NCBI GenBank assembly: GCA_002900995.3
Contig: CM035305.1
Coordinates: 4,868,908 to 4,932,907 of the forward strand
From: Ganoderma boninense
Taxonomy: Eukaryota > Basidiomycota > Agaricomycetes > Polyporales > Polyporaceae
Length of the DNA: 64,000 nucleotides
Direction of reading: 5' to 3'
Position 1 is the stretch's first letter; every line of letters begins with the position of its first letter. Shown one piece after another: positions 12,801 to 24,999 of the stretch. Made by a program: the position numbers and the translations under genes. The notes under the pieces are model-generated. The model did no database searches. It was not told where the DNA came from and saw nothing but the letters and a program-made list of their open reading frames with translations.

Positions 12801-15202
12801 AGGTCACAATATGGCACGTCTTCAGGGCCTTTGATCGGAGGTTTGTTGAGCTGAATGGTAGGAGGCGTCTTGTGGTGGCCCTTGTCGTGCACTGATTGAG
12901 AGCACCAGATCTGTTCACGGAACAGAAGGTCGACAAAAACGAACGGTTCAAAGAGTTCGCCTTCGGACTCGTAAGTTCTAGTTCTGTTGGCAGCATGATA
13001 CAGACATTGACGAGGCGCAGTTCCTTCAAGTCTCTCCTGCTTCTGACATATGGTCCACGAGCCATCTCATGGACGGGACATTTTCCATCTACTTCCCAGA
13101 CGATCAAGGGCCGATCACACTGGATGGCATTGAAGAGGAGAAGAAAGCGGAAACTGTATCTACCGCTCTGTTCGACGAAGTGGATGAGGAGACGGAGGAT
13201 GATCGTGCCGCTCCAGATCCCGTCAAGTCCATGTGAGTCCGTCTACTCATGCGTTCTGTTTGCCTCGTTCATCCTGACGCAGTTTGGTGCAGCGTGGGCG
13301 AATGGAACGGATTTGCTTACAACGACTTTATATATCCAAGGCGACCGATGCTCACCCTGCACTTCCACTACTCCAAGAAGGATGGCGAAGACTTCTGCGC
13401 CCGCGGATTCGAGTTCGACGAAGACGCTTACACTCTTTCAGGAACGTGCCTCCCAACCGAAAGCGGCCCGATGCAAGTCAAGTGGGACATATCCTACCCC
13501 GACGGCGTGGCCGTGCACTACAACGGGACACTCATCGACGAGTTCACCATAACCGGCACGCGAGTGTACGGAGACGACACTGAGTCCGACTACTCCTTCA
13601 TACTCAAGAAGATCCCCGCGCCGTACATGACCCTGCGTCCCCGCCCCTCCCTTCTTGCGGCGAGCAGGTACCGCTATCTGTGGCACTATGCGATCGCGGC
13701 CACGCTGCAGGACGTCCGCCAGCGACTGTGGTCGTGGTCGCACTTCGCTGTTCGGCGGGATATCCGGAGGAAGTACATCGAGGAGAACTTCCGCAGGAAG
13801 CGGTACATCGAGGACCCACCTGAAGAGGTGTACAACGCTGGCCTGAACGAAGCAAGGAGGGCGTGCACTGCGCTCGAGACGCGGCTGTATGAGAGAATCT
13901 GCGAGCACCTTTACCTCTCGCTCCCTTACCACTGGTGCGTCCGATGCTTTACCTCACATGCTCGTGTGACAGCCTTGGTCGCCCTCTGTGCTTGTGCTCG
14001 CATACTCATATCTAGATGCAGGTCTACGCTATGCGAGGCTCCCCCAGAGTCCAACGTGGGCACGCACTACGTCGAGGGCGCGCGCTGCATCTGCCTCACG
14101 TGCATCCCAGACAAGGCCGACTTCTCGCGCCAGATCAGCTTCTGCGACGACCCGCAGTGTCTCGGCACCGGACATGCGGAAGGGTTCTGGCAGGCGTCGT
14201 TCTGCGGTCCGAAAACCGTCCACCGTACGACGCACGATATCCTCAAGGTCAGGACAGTCATCAACCAGCTCCTCTGGCCGATCCTCTCTGGACAGGCTGC
14301 GCTGGCGCTCGAGCTGGTCCGCGCGCCTGGGGCACTGCCGGACCCTCCTGCGGAAGACGCCACTTTGCCGGCCGTGGAGGACAAGGCTCACTCTGAGAAA
14401 CCGTCCGAGGATCCTTCCCCGTCGGAAGCTGTTGAGCCTGAGAAGCCATCTCAATCTCACGCTGAAGACGGCAGCACCCACGAGGAGAACCCCGAAATCC
14501 CGGCAGCAACGGAGTCGGAAACACCGACGTGTTCCATATGTCGGCAAACCGTGTACATGGGGCACTGCTGGCGTTGTCTGGAGTGCGAAGGCACGTCGTC
14601 TCCTTCACCGTAACTGCTATCGTCATTCGGCCGGGCAGGGCCAACTCACGACCCCCGATCCATGTTCATGTCCATAGCTTACATTTGCGACCAGTGCGAC
14701 AAGCAGATGCTGATCGCTTGCTGGTTGTGTCAAAAGACGTTCTCCCAGCCCGAGTGGTACTACGGGTTTAAACCAAGTACGTAATCCATATCGTTCAATG
14801 AGTCGGAGGTCCTTCCCCCCATGAATCATGATGTCGCTGACCGGCTGTTGCGGCTGCTGCTACTCTGCAGCGGACTTTACGTGCCCGACGTGCTGTGGAC
14901 GTGGTGTCAAGGGCCCAGATCCCGACGACCCAGGAATGGCGGTTTTGCGCCGACACGTCTACACCCACCCGCTCGTTCGGTGCAAGCGGCTCGTTCCAGA
15001 CCCTCAGCCAGACCCAGACACGGAACAGAAAACGACGGACAACCGCCTCGCGAAGCTGGAGGAGCGAATAGAGCAGCTGCAAGGCCAACTCATGAAGTTG
15101 GAGAATAAGCAAGAAGCGATGCAGGCGCTGCTGCTCTCCAGGTTCACGGAGGCGCTGACGAGGATGCCGAGCGTAGATAGCGTGAACGGACAGGCGGCGT
15201 GA
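9887..15202 (+). CDS. Large EF-hand and Cys-cluster protein of unknown function
   Basis: Sixteen exons (9887-10244, 10583-10780, 10834-10948, 11003-11302, 11366-11789, 11841-11867, 11917-12167, 12233-12264, 12326-12636, 12701-12857, 12903-12970, 12994-13232, 13293-13934, 14022-14590, 14678-14776, 14871-15202) give 4122 nt, 1373 residues, exactly in frame. The amino terminus is Ser/Pro-rich. A long helical region follows, then one canonical EF-hand loop (DDDASGYVTITE, about residues 532-543) that should bind calcium. The C-terminal third has paired-Cys clusters (RCICLTCIPDK, CSICRQTV with CWRCLEC, ICDQCDKQ with CWLCQ, FTCPTCCGRG), followed by a coiled coil (LAKLEERIEQLQGQLMKLE). No signal peptide or membrane span is visible. 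It may be a calcium-sensing scaffold (inference). Introns 9 and 14 have GC donors. It converges on the membrane protein gene at 15564. Confidence 0.85.
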
Positions 15203-15563
15203 AAAGTACAGAATGTATTTTCACACACCATCAAATTCTCCCCTCCATAGGTACTCAAGCAGGACATCTGAACAAACACGGCTCCTTCCCCACCGCCACC
15301 ACACAAACCAACGCATGATGACACCCAGCGCGAACGCCAGCACAAGCCTCGCCCGCCTTCCCCCTCCTCACCGCCTTGCCATTCCTCGCCCCATCTGGCG
15401 CCCATTTCGCATTCTCTCACATCCTCGCCCTCGGCATGCGGTTCCCCAGAGCTAGTGGCGGCGACCCGGATACGTCGGTACGTCGACCTGACAGTGCAGT
15501 CTATCCCTCACGTTCCAAACAGTGGTATACAGACATAGGACCTATGGACGTGTATCTAGTGTC

Positions 15564-16736
15564 TTATGTCCCGCGTTCTCCGATCTGACTATATGGTGGC
15601 GGCGCTGTAGAATGTCCGATACTATGGCGCCTGCGAGCGTCGTCCAAATCCTGCTGGTTGCGTCCATCCGTTCCATCCTGCGCCGTCTCCTCAACTGGAT
15701 GTGGATTTCCGAGGCCGGTTCGCATAGGACGGGAGGGCTTAGCACGGCCTTTCCTCCGAGGCATTGGGATGATGTTGGCAGAGGTGTCCGGAGACGGCGA
15801 TCGGCGGGGCGAGTCATAGTGCTTGACGAAGGGCGAGACGGAGCCGACCGGCCAGCCGTCCTGCACCTCCGCGTCGGCGTGGCTCCCGGAGTTGCGCGCA
15901 CCTTCAAGCTCGGGATCCGATAACCCGCCCGATGGGCAGGTAAGACTTTGCTCTCCTGAGGGTCACGAGAGAGGGCTCGAGTGTCAGCGGGTTGGGGGCC
16001 AAATGTGCAGCATGAAGGCCGGGGAAATGCCGCTTCTCACCTAGAGCTCCTTCCAGTTTGATACGCCCTTCAAGTTGCGAGGGATCCACGGACACCACCT
16101 TCGCTCTTGCGAGCCGCCTTCTCCACTTGAGGCCTCCGACGGCTATTATCAGCGCTGCCAAGAGCGACAAGGTCGTGGCCAGAGCAATAAGGGTATGGTG
16201 AGAGGCGTTCGAAGACCCAGATGAATCCGCTAACGATGATGGAGGCGATGACACTGAGGATGGGGAGGAGAGCAGTGATTGCGACGACGATTGTGAGGAC
16301 GGTACTACTGGTGATGCATCTGCGACCAGCGAGTGTATCAAAACCCTGTCTTCAGGCGAAGGGCCCCAAACTTCAACTCGCCTGACGCCGGTATGGTCAC
16401 GGTGATCACGATGACGGTCGGGACGGTGATTTCTGAGGCGGCTTGAGCATCCTTTGTCTTTCAGTAAAAGTTGTGTCAAATAGCCCACCTGTGACTATGG
16501 GGGTGGGTGACTCTGAGACAGATGGTAGGGAGAACGATGTAGTCTGGCTGCCACTGTCTGGCGTAGACGAGGTTGCTAATTCACTGGCAGTGGATGACGC
16601 GAAGATTGTAGACTTGATTACTGGCCGGATCGCGCTTGCGCTTCAGTCGGAGAACGAAGACCAACAAGAAAAGAATGGGCACACCAGTTTCAGAGGTAAC
16701 CGTTGTAAGACGGAGCGATGGCGACTGTGAGGCCAT
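15564..16736 (-). CDS. Single-pass Ser/Thr-rich membrane protein with PPPYS tail
   Basis: Five exons (16685-16736, 16489-16620, 16382-16441, 16041-16319, 15564-15955) join to 915 nt, 304 residues. The start is taken at MASQSPSLRL, downstream of a conserved TTTAAAG box; no classical signal peptide is seen, so another start or exon is possible. The outer part is Ser/Thr-rich with a beta-like ITVPTVIVITVTIP block. One membrane helix lies at about residues 124-145 (TLIALATTLSLLAALIIAVGG), followed by a basic stop-transfer run (KWRRRLARAK). The cytosolic tail has SVSPFVKHYDSP and ends near STAPPPYSQIG. This is the layout of a large basidiomycete family of plasma-membrane or wall-sensor-like proteins of unknown role. 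The third intron has a GC donor. Paralogues lie at 29567-30735 and 59882-61058. Confidence 0.85.
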
Positions 16737-16849
16737 GGCACTGAGGGAGAATGAGATAGGTGTAACGTGGCGAGGCGGAGGGCGGTATGAAAGTGCCTGT
16801 TGATCTCCTCGCGCTTGTGGGGACGGCAATGTTCCTCCCTGCGCTAACG

Positions 16850-16860
16850 CCCTCTTTAAA
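16850..16860 (-). promoter_or_regulatory. Conserved TTTAAAGAGGG core-promoter motif
   Basis: The minus strand reads TTTAAAGAGGG about 115 nt upstream of the membrane protein start. The same motif (with G for the last A of TTTAAA on one copy) is found at 30839-30849 and 61172-61182 upstream of the two paralogues. It probably acts as a TATA-like element. Confidence 0.5.
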
Positions 16861-16915
16861 TGTTACACCGCCAACTATCATATCATGATACATTCTGGAA
16901 CACGTTCAAGGGGTT

Positions 16916-17149
16916 TCATTCATCACTTCCTGCAACTTTGACCTCCGAGTCGAGGCAGAAGACTTCTGCAGCTGCCAAGGCTACCGCAACAAAAGATACA
17001 CTTGCAATACCCACGATGGCACCGGGAGAGCACCTCCTAACATTGACGACTCGCCGAGACCAGAGGGCCCGAAGGCTGCGGGATTCAGGGAATCCGCAAC
17101 CACGAACATGTGGAGATCCAACATCAGAAGAGTACCAGCCCTCGATCAC
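16916..17149 (-). pseudogene. Possible membrane-helix remnant of the same family
   Basis: The minus strand encodes SPGAIVGIASVSFVAVALA, a typical single-pass helix with the GAIVG start seen in such proteins, but without a tail exon or outer domain. In copy 2 a one-base deletion breaks this frame (near 61300), so it is unlikely to be under coding constraint. It is best read as a relic. Confidence 0.3.
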
Positions 17150-17394
17150 AAGCGTTGCCAGGCATGGCTGTGTTATTCCGGCCCTATAAAATTTCGAAGT
17201 TCGAAGAAGCAGATGCGCGGTTCCGCGTCAGCGTCAACATGATGGAAAGGTACGGCCTGACCTAGTTCGTACCTGCCCATGCCCTCAGTACAAGCGCCGC
17301 TAGGACACAAACTGGCTGAAGATTCATCTCTGAGCACGGTGAGAATACATACCAGGAGCGCCAAATACCAGTCCAAGTCTCGTCGCGCGGATCA

Positions 17395-17629
17395 TCAGGC
17401 ACTCTCTACATCCACTGCCTTCTCGTCGGCAGCCGTGCGTCTGGCCCTGATGCCCAGCGAACACAAGGATTCGGGAGCCTGAGCTCGCATCGGGATGGCA
17501 AGATTCGAAGCCGGAGAGCCCGGATGCTGGACGAAGGGCGATACACGCATGCCGTCGTCGCTGTCGCCGTGTGTGACCGGATTCCGAGTCGTCTCTAGTC
17601 CCGAAGCATCGCCGAGCTCAGGGGGCATT
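17395..17629 (-). pseudogene. Decayed tail exon of a PPPYS-family membrane protein
   Basis: The frame MPPELGDASGLETTRNP continues to MRVSPFVQHPGSPASNLAI, matching the SVSPFVKHYDSP tail motif of the neighbouring intact gene. No membrane helix or PPPYS end is attached. Compared with copy 2 (61702-61957) there is one extra base that turns AGTGCTGATGAT into a frame with TGA. The upstream exon boundary also differs by four bases between copies. Both observations indicate decay. Confidence 0.45.
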
Positions 17630-17822
17630 CTTCGGAGGGACACCCATTGAGGAGTTACACCCGACGGGTATGCGGAAAGGGAGCATGCCTCTCACCTATG
17701 TGGCCCTCCACTGAGAGATCGCCTTAAGCGGTCGTCTTGGATGAAGGTGGTGGTACATGTCCATGTCCATCATGTCATGCGTGGATGAGCGGGCCGGGGC
17801 ACAGCGAAGCGAGGACTACGAG

Positions 17823-17891
17823 TCAACTGTGAAGGATTCCCCACAGCCACGAGAATCCTTGATGTTCCACTTTTTGAGTGCGAACTTCGCG
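17823..17891 (-). pseudogene. Orphan last exon of the small gene intact at 62159-62737
   Basis: The exon encodes REVRTQKVEHQGFSWLWG, then ILHS and a stop, preceded by an intact TTTACAG acceptor. The two upstream exons present in copy 2 are absent here because 1071 bp is missing just upstream. The exon therefore has no gene body and should be non-functional. Confidence 0.7.
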
Positions 17892-18622
17892 CTGTAAATG
17901 AAATCGGACGTATGGCCACTGTCGAGATAAGTACTGTCGACGTGCTGGCCGTTGCCTGACGTCTCTCCCCGGGGCCTGAATGCCTGGCTACAATTTTCAA
18001 TGCTGGTTCAGTTGTGTGACATGCATCAGAAAAGTCAGGGACATGAACTTACATTCATACCCTATCAATCGACGACGGAGCCTAGTTTTTAGCATCGCGG
18101 GTGGTCGTTGGCCGAGAGACAGGCTCCGCGCCGCTACAACGACCTCACAACTTGACCACCATGAATCCTCTGACGGCCCGCATCCCGCATTCAGCACTCT
18201 GCGACGGATTCTGTACGGAGACGTTTTCACTGTGGGTATCCGCCGCAGCGAACGAATCTCCGCGTAGCACCCGAATCGTGGTCGAGTCAGTGCCTCTGTG
18301 TAGCGCGGAACGGAAATCACAGAGATGAACCGTTTTGCTGATTCATTCGTAACGGATACACTCACGTCTAACCCGCAATAACTTCAGTTCTTGAGCCCGA
18401 AGATATCGTGCTGTTCGGAATTTGGGCCAGCAAAAAGAGCAGGGGATTGGGAGAAGGTAGCCACAGCGTTGACGTTTGCCAGTGATATCGGCCTTCCAAA
18501 ACGGGAATGACAACTGCGAACGTTGAATGAGCGCCGTCGGCCGTCTCGCCAACCCCAAATGTCCCGCGTCATGCGTCCCCGCCCTTCTCCGCGCTCACAC
18601 ATCTCTCGCATCCTCCTGCAAC

Positions 18623-21600
18623 ATGGAGGTCGATGCCTCCAACATCTCCTTCCTCCCTGTGCAGCCTCTGCCCACCGTGCACGTCCCGGCGACGGACTAT
18701 GACGACCACCGCGACGCCCAGACCCCGCTCTGCATCGACAATGGCTCCACACACTTGCGCTTCGGCTTCTGCACGTCGAAGGCACCGAGGACGGGGATCA
18801 ACATGGTCGCGAAGTACAAGGAGCGTAAGACGAATAAGCCGCTGCTGCTGTTCGGGGAGGGGATCGACATCGAGGGCGGCGCGAGGTCGCAGGCGAAGAC
18901 GCCCTGGGAGGGCGACGTGCTGCTCAACTTCGACGCGCTGGTGCGTTCCTTCGTGTTTCTCTCTCGATGTGGGATTGTAAAGGTGCACAACGCGACCCGA
19001 ATCCCCGCAGGAAAATGCGCTCGATTACGCGTTCATCCACCTCGGCATCGACACCCCGACCGTGGACCACCCCATCCTCATGACCGAGCGGCTCGCGTCG
19101 CCGCTGCATTCAAGAGCATGTGAGTACCCTCTTGATTCGCAGCGTGTGTGTGCAGAAAGGCTCACGACGAGAGCAGTGACGTCCGAACTGATGTTCGAAC
19201 AGTACTCGGTCCCCTCCCTCGCCTTCTGTGTCGACTCGGTCATGTCCTTCTACCACAACAACCTCCCCTCCCCGCCAGTCCCTTTCCGTGGCGATGGACT
19301 GGTCGTCTCGTTCAACACCGCCTCTACCTCGGTTGTACCAATTCTGGATGGAAAGGGTCTCATGAGCCATGCTAAACGGTGAGTTTCCCTTCCAGACTCG
19401 TTACTTGCATTCTTCCCTATCCTATGTTCCTGCCTTTCGGTTTGGATGAGCATATGTCGAATACCTCTCTGGCGCGGCCAAAGGGGGAGGGGGCAAAGAA
19501 AGCAGTGAAGTCGCACCAGGGCACTCCCCCGGAATGTTCGGGAGAAGAGGCGGAGTGCCGGGCTTATTTTCTTCGTTGCTCTTCGCGAGTCATTCGTCTA
19601 GTTTATTAAGAATCAATTTTGGCACCCTTCCTAAACAGTGAAAGGCCAAGAGAGGGGAGGGGGCACGTTCTTTCTAGTGGTAAAATGGGCGGGCTATCCT
19701 GGTCCGCGCTCCATGCGCTCGTCCCTCACCCGCGACCCGTCACTTCGCTTCCCTGGCCTCTTCTCAGGCTACCTCATTCGTGTTGAGCCTTGGCAAGGAA
19801 TGTGCGCGTTGACGCACAGTGCCACAAAACGCGTTGCAATGAACTTCGTTGGTCGCGTGATAATAAAGCATACCACCGATTCTGGCTGGGGAGAGGTTGG
19901 CGCGACGCTGGCGTACGCAGCCTCGGCTATACTAGGTCTTACGGATGGTAAGCTCGGACGGAGAGCTGCCGCCAGCGCGAGCCCGTTAACTTACAGATGA
20001 ATGGAAAAGCCGTCTCCACTCCTGGCTTTTTTTCTCCCGTTTTCCTCGCACGTTTAGAACGTATCTGCAAAAGGAGAGGACGGTGAACATCGTAGAGATG
20101 GGCAGAGGGGCTTCCCTTTCCACCCACTCTCTAGTCAATTCGACACGTCCACTTCCCATTCTATCGCGTCGTTTGTGAAACGCTCGCGTCTGGAAGATGC
20201 GCACGCAATTATCGCCCCCGCTCAGCTTTCCTGCGAGTAGTCGGCCTTACGCTGTGACGCTGCGACAGTTTCTGACTCGCCTTCGAGCGCACGCCTGTGG
20301 GTCTAGCAACGCAGCGCGCATATAGCCGGACTTTGTCCTATGGGCAGCCATAGTTTATGCTTGGTGGGGATCCGCATCTGGCCGCGTGCGGTACGAAAAG
20401 CCTGCCAAGAGAAAACTGTCACGTTGCCAGTATGAGCGACGATACTGTGGTTCTCGGAACGAGGTAGCCTACGAAATCACCGACGTTTTGGGACCCGTCT
20501 TTTGCCTTCCCGTTTCCCTAGGACGCGTTCCGAAGTGGAGCGTTCCGAAGCTACCGCTCTCCTTTCCGGGCGCGTTCTCGCCTATACTTCTACTTGAAGA
20601 TGTATGGCAAAGTTTCTGCATGCGCTATTTATTGCATGCATCCTCGACATAACGGCGTATGAATGGAATATGGCATCATCTGTGCGCACATACAATTGTG
20701 CAGGCTCTTCCTAGATGGAGGATGCTCTTCTTGGGACGCTCGATGAAAGGTGGACGAGTGAGCAAGTGTCCTGCTAACCCTCGTATCCATTTAAAGTTTC
20801 TTTACCCTCACGAATGACAGTTGTACGTGCAAAAAGACGATGACCTTCCCAGACACTTTTTGTTATCTCTAAATCGCATCCTTGCCAAAGGTGTTGATCT
20901 CTCTTTACGCACAGCATAAACTGGGGCGCATCTCAAGCGAGCGACTACTTGCTCAAGCTCATCCAGCTCAAGTATCCTACCTTCCCTAGCCGCGTCGTGC
21001 CTCCGCAGTGCAACTGGATGCTGCAAAACTACTGCGAATTCTCGCCGGATTACACTTCGCTCTTGCGGCGACTCAAGGACCCACTCAATTTGCGTGCAGC
21101 GGAGCGCATCATCCAGTTTCCGTATACCCTGCCTATTACTGAGGAGAAGACAGAGGAGGAGCTAGCACGGATAGCGGAGCGCAAGAAGGAGCAGGGCCGG
21201 AAGCTGCAGGAGATCGCGGCGAAGTCGCGCCAGGAAAAGGTACGCCATCGGTTCGGGCCACGGGTGCGAGTTCTGACTGGCTCGCATTGCTCTCATCAGC
21301 TTCTGCAGAAGGAGACCGACCTGACGCACTTGCTCAGCGTCCGAGAAGGGCGGGAGGAGGTGAGCAAGAGGGAGTGGACGGAAACGCTGAAAGAGGAGGG
21401 CTTCGCGAACGATGCGGCTTTCGACGCTACGATCAAGAAGCTGGAGGCGGACCTGAAGAAGGCGCGCAAGAAGGAGGTGGACGGCGAGGATGCGGAGAAC
21501 GTTTGTCATCTAATTATCATGTTCGCGAGCGTGGCTGATGTTATGCGCAGGAGGAGCCTCCATCTTTCCCCCTGGTAGATGTCCCCGACGAAGACGTAAG

Positions 21601-22847
21601 CCCCTTGCCCATGCCCATTCCATTGTTGTACCCTAATCCACTCGTCGATAGCTGGACGAAGAAGGCTTGAAGGAAAAGAAAAAGCAAAAGCTCCTCAAAG
21701 CCGGGTTCGAAGCGCGCGAACGCGTAAAACGCGAAAAAGAACGCGAGCGCGAGGAGCGCGCGGCGGAGGAGAAACGGGAGGAGGAAGAGCGCGACCGCGA
21801 CCTGACGGGATGGGCAGCGAAGCTACGCCGAGACCAAGAGGCGGTCATGGCGCGCATCAAGGAGCGGACCCGACGGCGGGCGGCACTGACGGACAGGAAG
21901 AGCGCGGCGAGCCAGGCACGGATGAAGAGCATCGCGAACCTGGCGGCGGACGACCGCGTGCCGAAGAAGCGGCGCAAGGCGGGCGGGGGTGAGTCTCGCG
22001 GTGTACGTCGGGGCGTGCTGGACAGTGCTGAGATGAGGGCGTGACACAGAGGACACGTTCGGCGCGGACGACGCGGACTGGGCGATTTATCGCAAGATTG
22101 TGAGTATTGTCTACTTTCCGCTTTTTTCAAAATCACGGGTGGCCCTCTGAAGTTCATATGCGGTGACACAGAACACAGCAGCGGCGTCGTCGGACGAAGA
22201 GGAGGACTTCGCGTCGCTGCAGGCGATCGAGCAGAAGCTGCTCGCGCACGACCCGACGTTCACCGAGGAGCACACGCACGCGGCGCTGTCCTCGCAGCGG
22301 TCCGCGCTCATGTCCGCGTTCCGGCCGCAGTACGAGGAGGGCGACGCGCAGGGCAAGTCGCGGATCCACCTGAACGTCGAGCGGTGGCGCGTGTGCGAGG
22401 CGTGGTTCTCGCCGAGCATGGCCGGGGTCGACTCGGCGGGGCTCGGCGAGGTGCTGCAGAACGTCCTCGCGCGCTTTGCGGACCAGGACAAGGGCCGGCT
22501 CGTCAAGGTGCGTTCCGGCTCTCCCGCTCTTCCTTCTTTCTCCTGGAAATGCTGCTGAGATGTTATACGATGGGCAGAACGTGTTCTTGACGGGGACGCC
22601 GTCGCAGCTGCCGGGGCTGACCGACCGCCTGCACGCGACGCTGCGCCCGATCCTCCCGCCGGAGATGCCGCTCGAGATTGTGCGTGCGGCGGACCCGACC
22701 CTTGACGCATGGAAGGGGATGGCAGACTTTGCGAAGACGGGCGAGTTCAAGACGGTGGGCGTGACGAAGGCCGAGTACGACGAGTGGGGCGGAGAGCGGA
22801 TCAAGCGGTGGTGGGGCGGGAACTGGAACTCGTCTGTCCCGCTGTAG
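18623..22847 (+). CDS. ARP5: Actin-related protein 5, INO80 chromatin-remodelling subunit
   Basis: Ten exons (18623-18940, 19011-19119, 19177-19378, 20915-21239, 21300-21500, 21551-21595, 21652-21988, 22050-22099, 22172-22507, 22578-22847) join to 2193 nt, 730 residues. The actin-fold phosphate loop appears as CIDNGSTHLRFGFC, then the ILMTERLASPL and MFEQYSVPSLAF blocks. Like other ARP5 proteins it has a long charged coiled-coil insert (exons 5-7), then DTFGADDADWAIYR and the diagnostic end GGERIKRWWGGNWN. ARP5 with Ies6 forms the nucleosome-contacting arm of INO80 in the nucleus. Nine introns are short except the third, 1536 nt long, described separately. The start MEVDASNISFLP is preferred over an in-frame ATG 96 nt upstream by protein homology. 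Confidence 0.95.
19379..20914 (+). other. Unusually long ARP5 intron
   Basis: The intron starts CG|GTGAGT, ends CGCACAG, and is 1536 nt, some 25 times the local norm. Exon phases match across it, so it is genuinely removed. It holds short open frames without homology and no clear terminal repeats or target duplication. An inserted element or an internal RNA are possibilities. Confidence 0.7.
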
Positions 22848-23768
22848 ACCGTGGCCTGTGACCAGCGGGTGTTGTTTCGTCAGGTGTAATACATATATTC
22901 CCTGTGATCTACGGTGTAGCTGTAGGTATCTGGTAGATTATTGTCAAGAAAATACCTCCTGGGTTTCCGCACTCGACATCGTTTGGCAGGTATGTACAGA
23001 TGTCACATCTCGTCGTTCGCTGTCGATGCTGTGCTCGACATGGTCGGCTGTCTCCACGAGGTCAATTTGAATGAAGTCACAGACCGTTCTCACTAGCAGG
23101 CCATGGTTGTTCCTTAAGCATGCATGTCGCTACATCTTGGGAGTATGCTGAGAGCCGTCTCAGTACTGGTGTGTGGGCCATTGCAGGATCCCACATGGAC
23201 ATTTTCCTCATTATGCTCCTTGAGAAGGCAAATCCTCCCAGTTGTACTTTAGTCCGCACTTGTCTGCGACTCCTACTTAGTATTTAAGTTTTTCAGTTCT
23301 TGCAGCAGTCGTTGCTGCTTCGGGTTCAACGCTTGGAAGAATGGCTTCATTCGTAATGTGTGCTGTTTGGGGGTACTCTTTTTGGGACATATTGACGCAA
23401 AGAGGTTGTCGGCAAATGTGCCCAAGTCAGGTCAGGTGTTCTTTGTACTTTGTTTGAGTTTCTTCATAGACACACAACAGACGTCCCATATAAATATGTA
23501 GATTGCTGGAAAACACCGCCCGCCCGTCGCACACACTCCATACCGAAAGCCGGAGCGAGAGGGGGTATGCGGGGACGTATATGTGGACATGCATGTGTAC
23601 GCATGCGCGCGTATATGAATGTATGGGTGGCAGCCCAGGGGAGGGAGAGGGAGAGAGCAACAGCAACAGCAGATGGCAGGACGTACACTACTGAGACAGG
23701 TGGGACAGGCCACGGCCGCTGGCTGGCGTTGAATAGTGCACATCTGGGGCATCGTGAGGGGGGCGAGC
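22848..23768. other. Intergenic between two convergent genes
   Basis: This is the 3' region of ARP5 (+) and SEC4 (-). No gene is visible. It contains a 31-nt strictly alternating purine-pyrimidine tract at 23587-23617. Confidence 0.5.

Positions 23769-24999
<1,231 letters not shown>

Larger units (their letters stand above)
11946..18113. repeat. Segmental duplication, copy 1
   Basis: This block recurs at 56603-63516 in the same orientation with about 2-3% substitutions where sequence quality is good. It spans the 3' half of the EF-hand gene, the convergent PPPYS membrane protein gene, two decayed relatives and the last exon of a small gene. Homology stops within the sequence that precedes ARP5. 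Relative to copy 2 it lacks 1071 bp at about 17918. Confidence 0.9.

Noticed and set aside
19630..20000. A protein-coding gene inside the long ARP5 intron
   Set aside because: The frame starting near 19638 lacks recognisable motifs and splice continuity.
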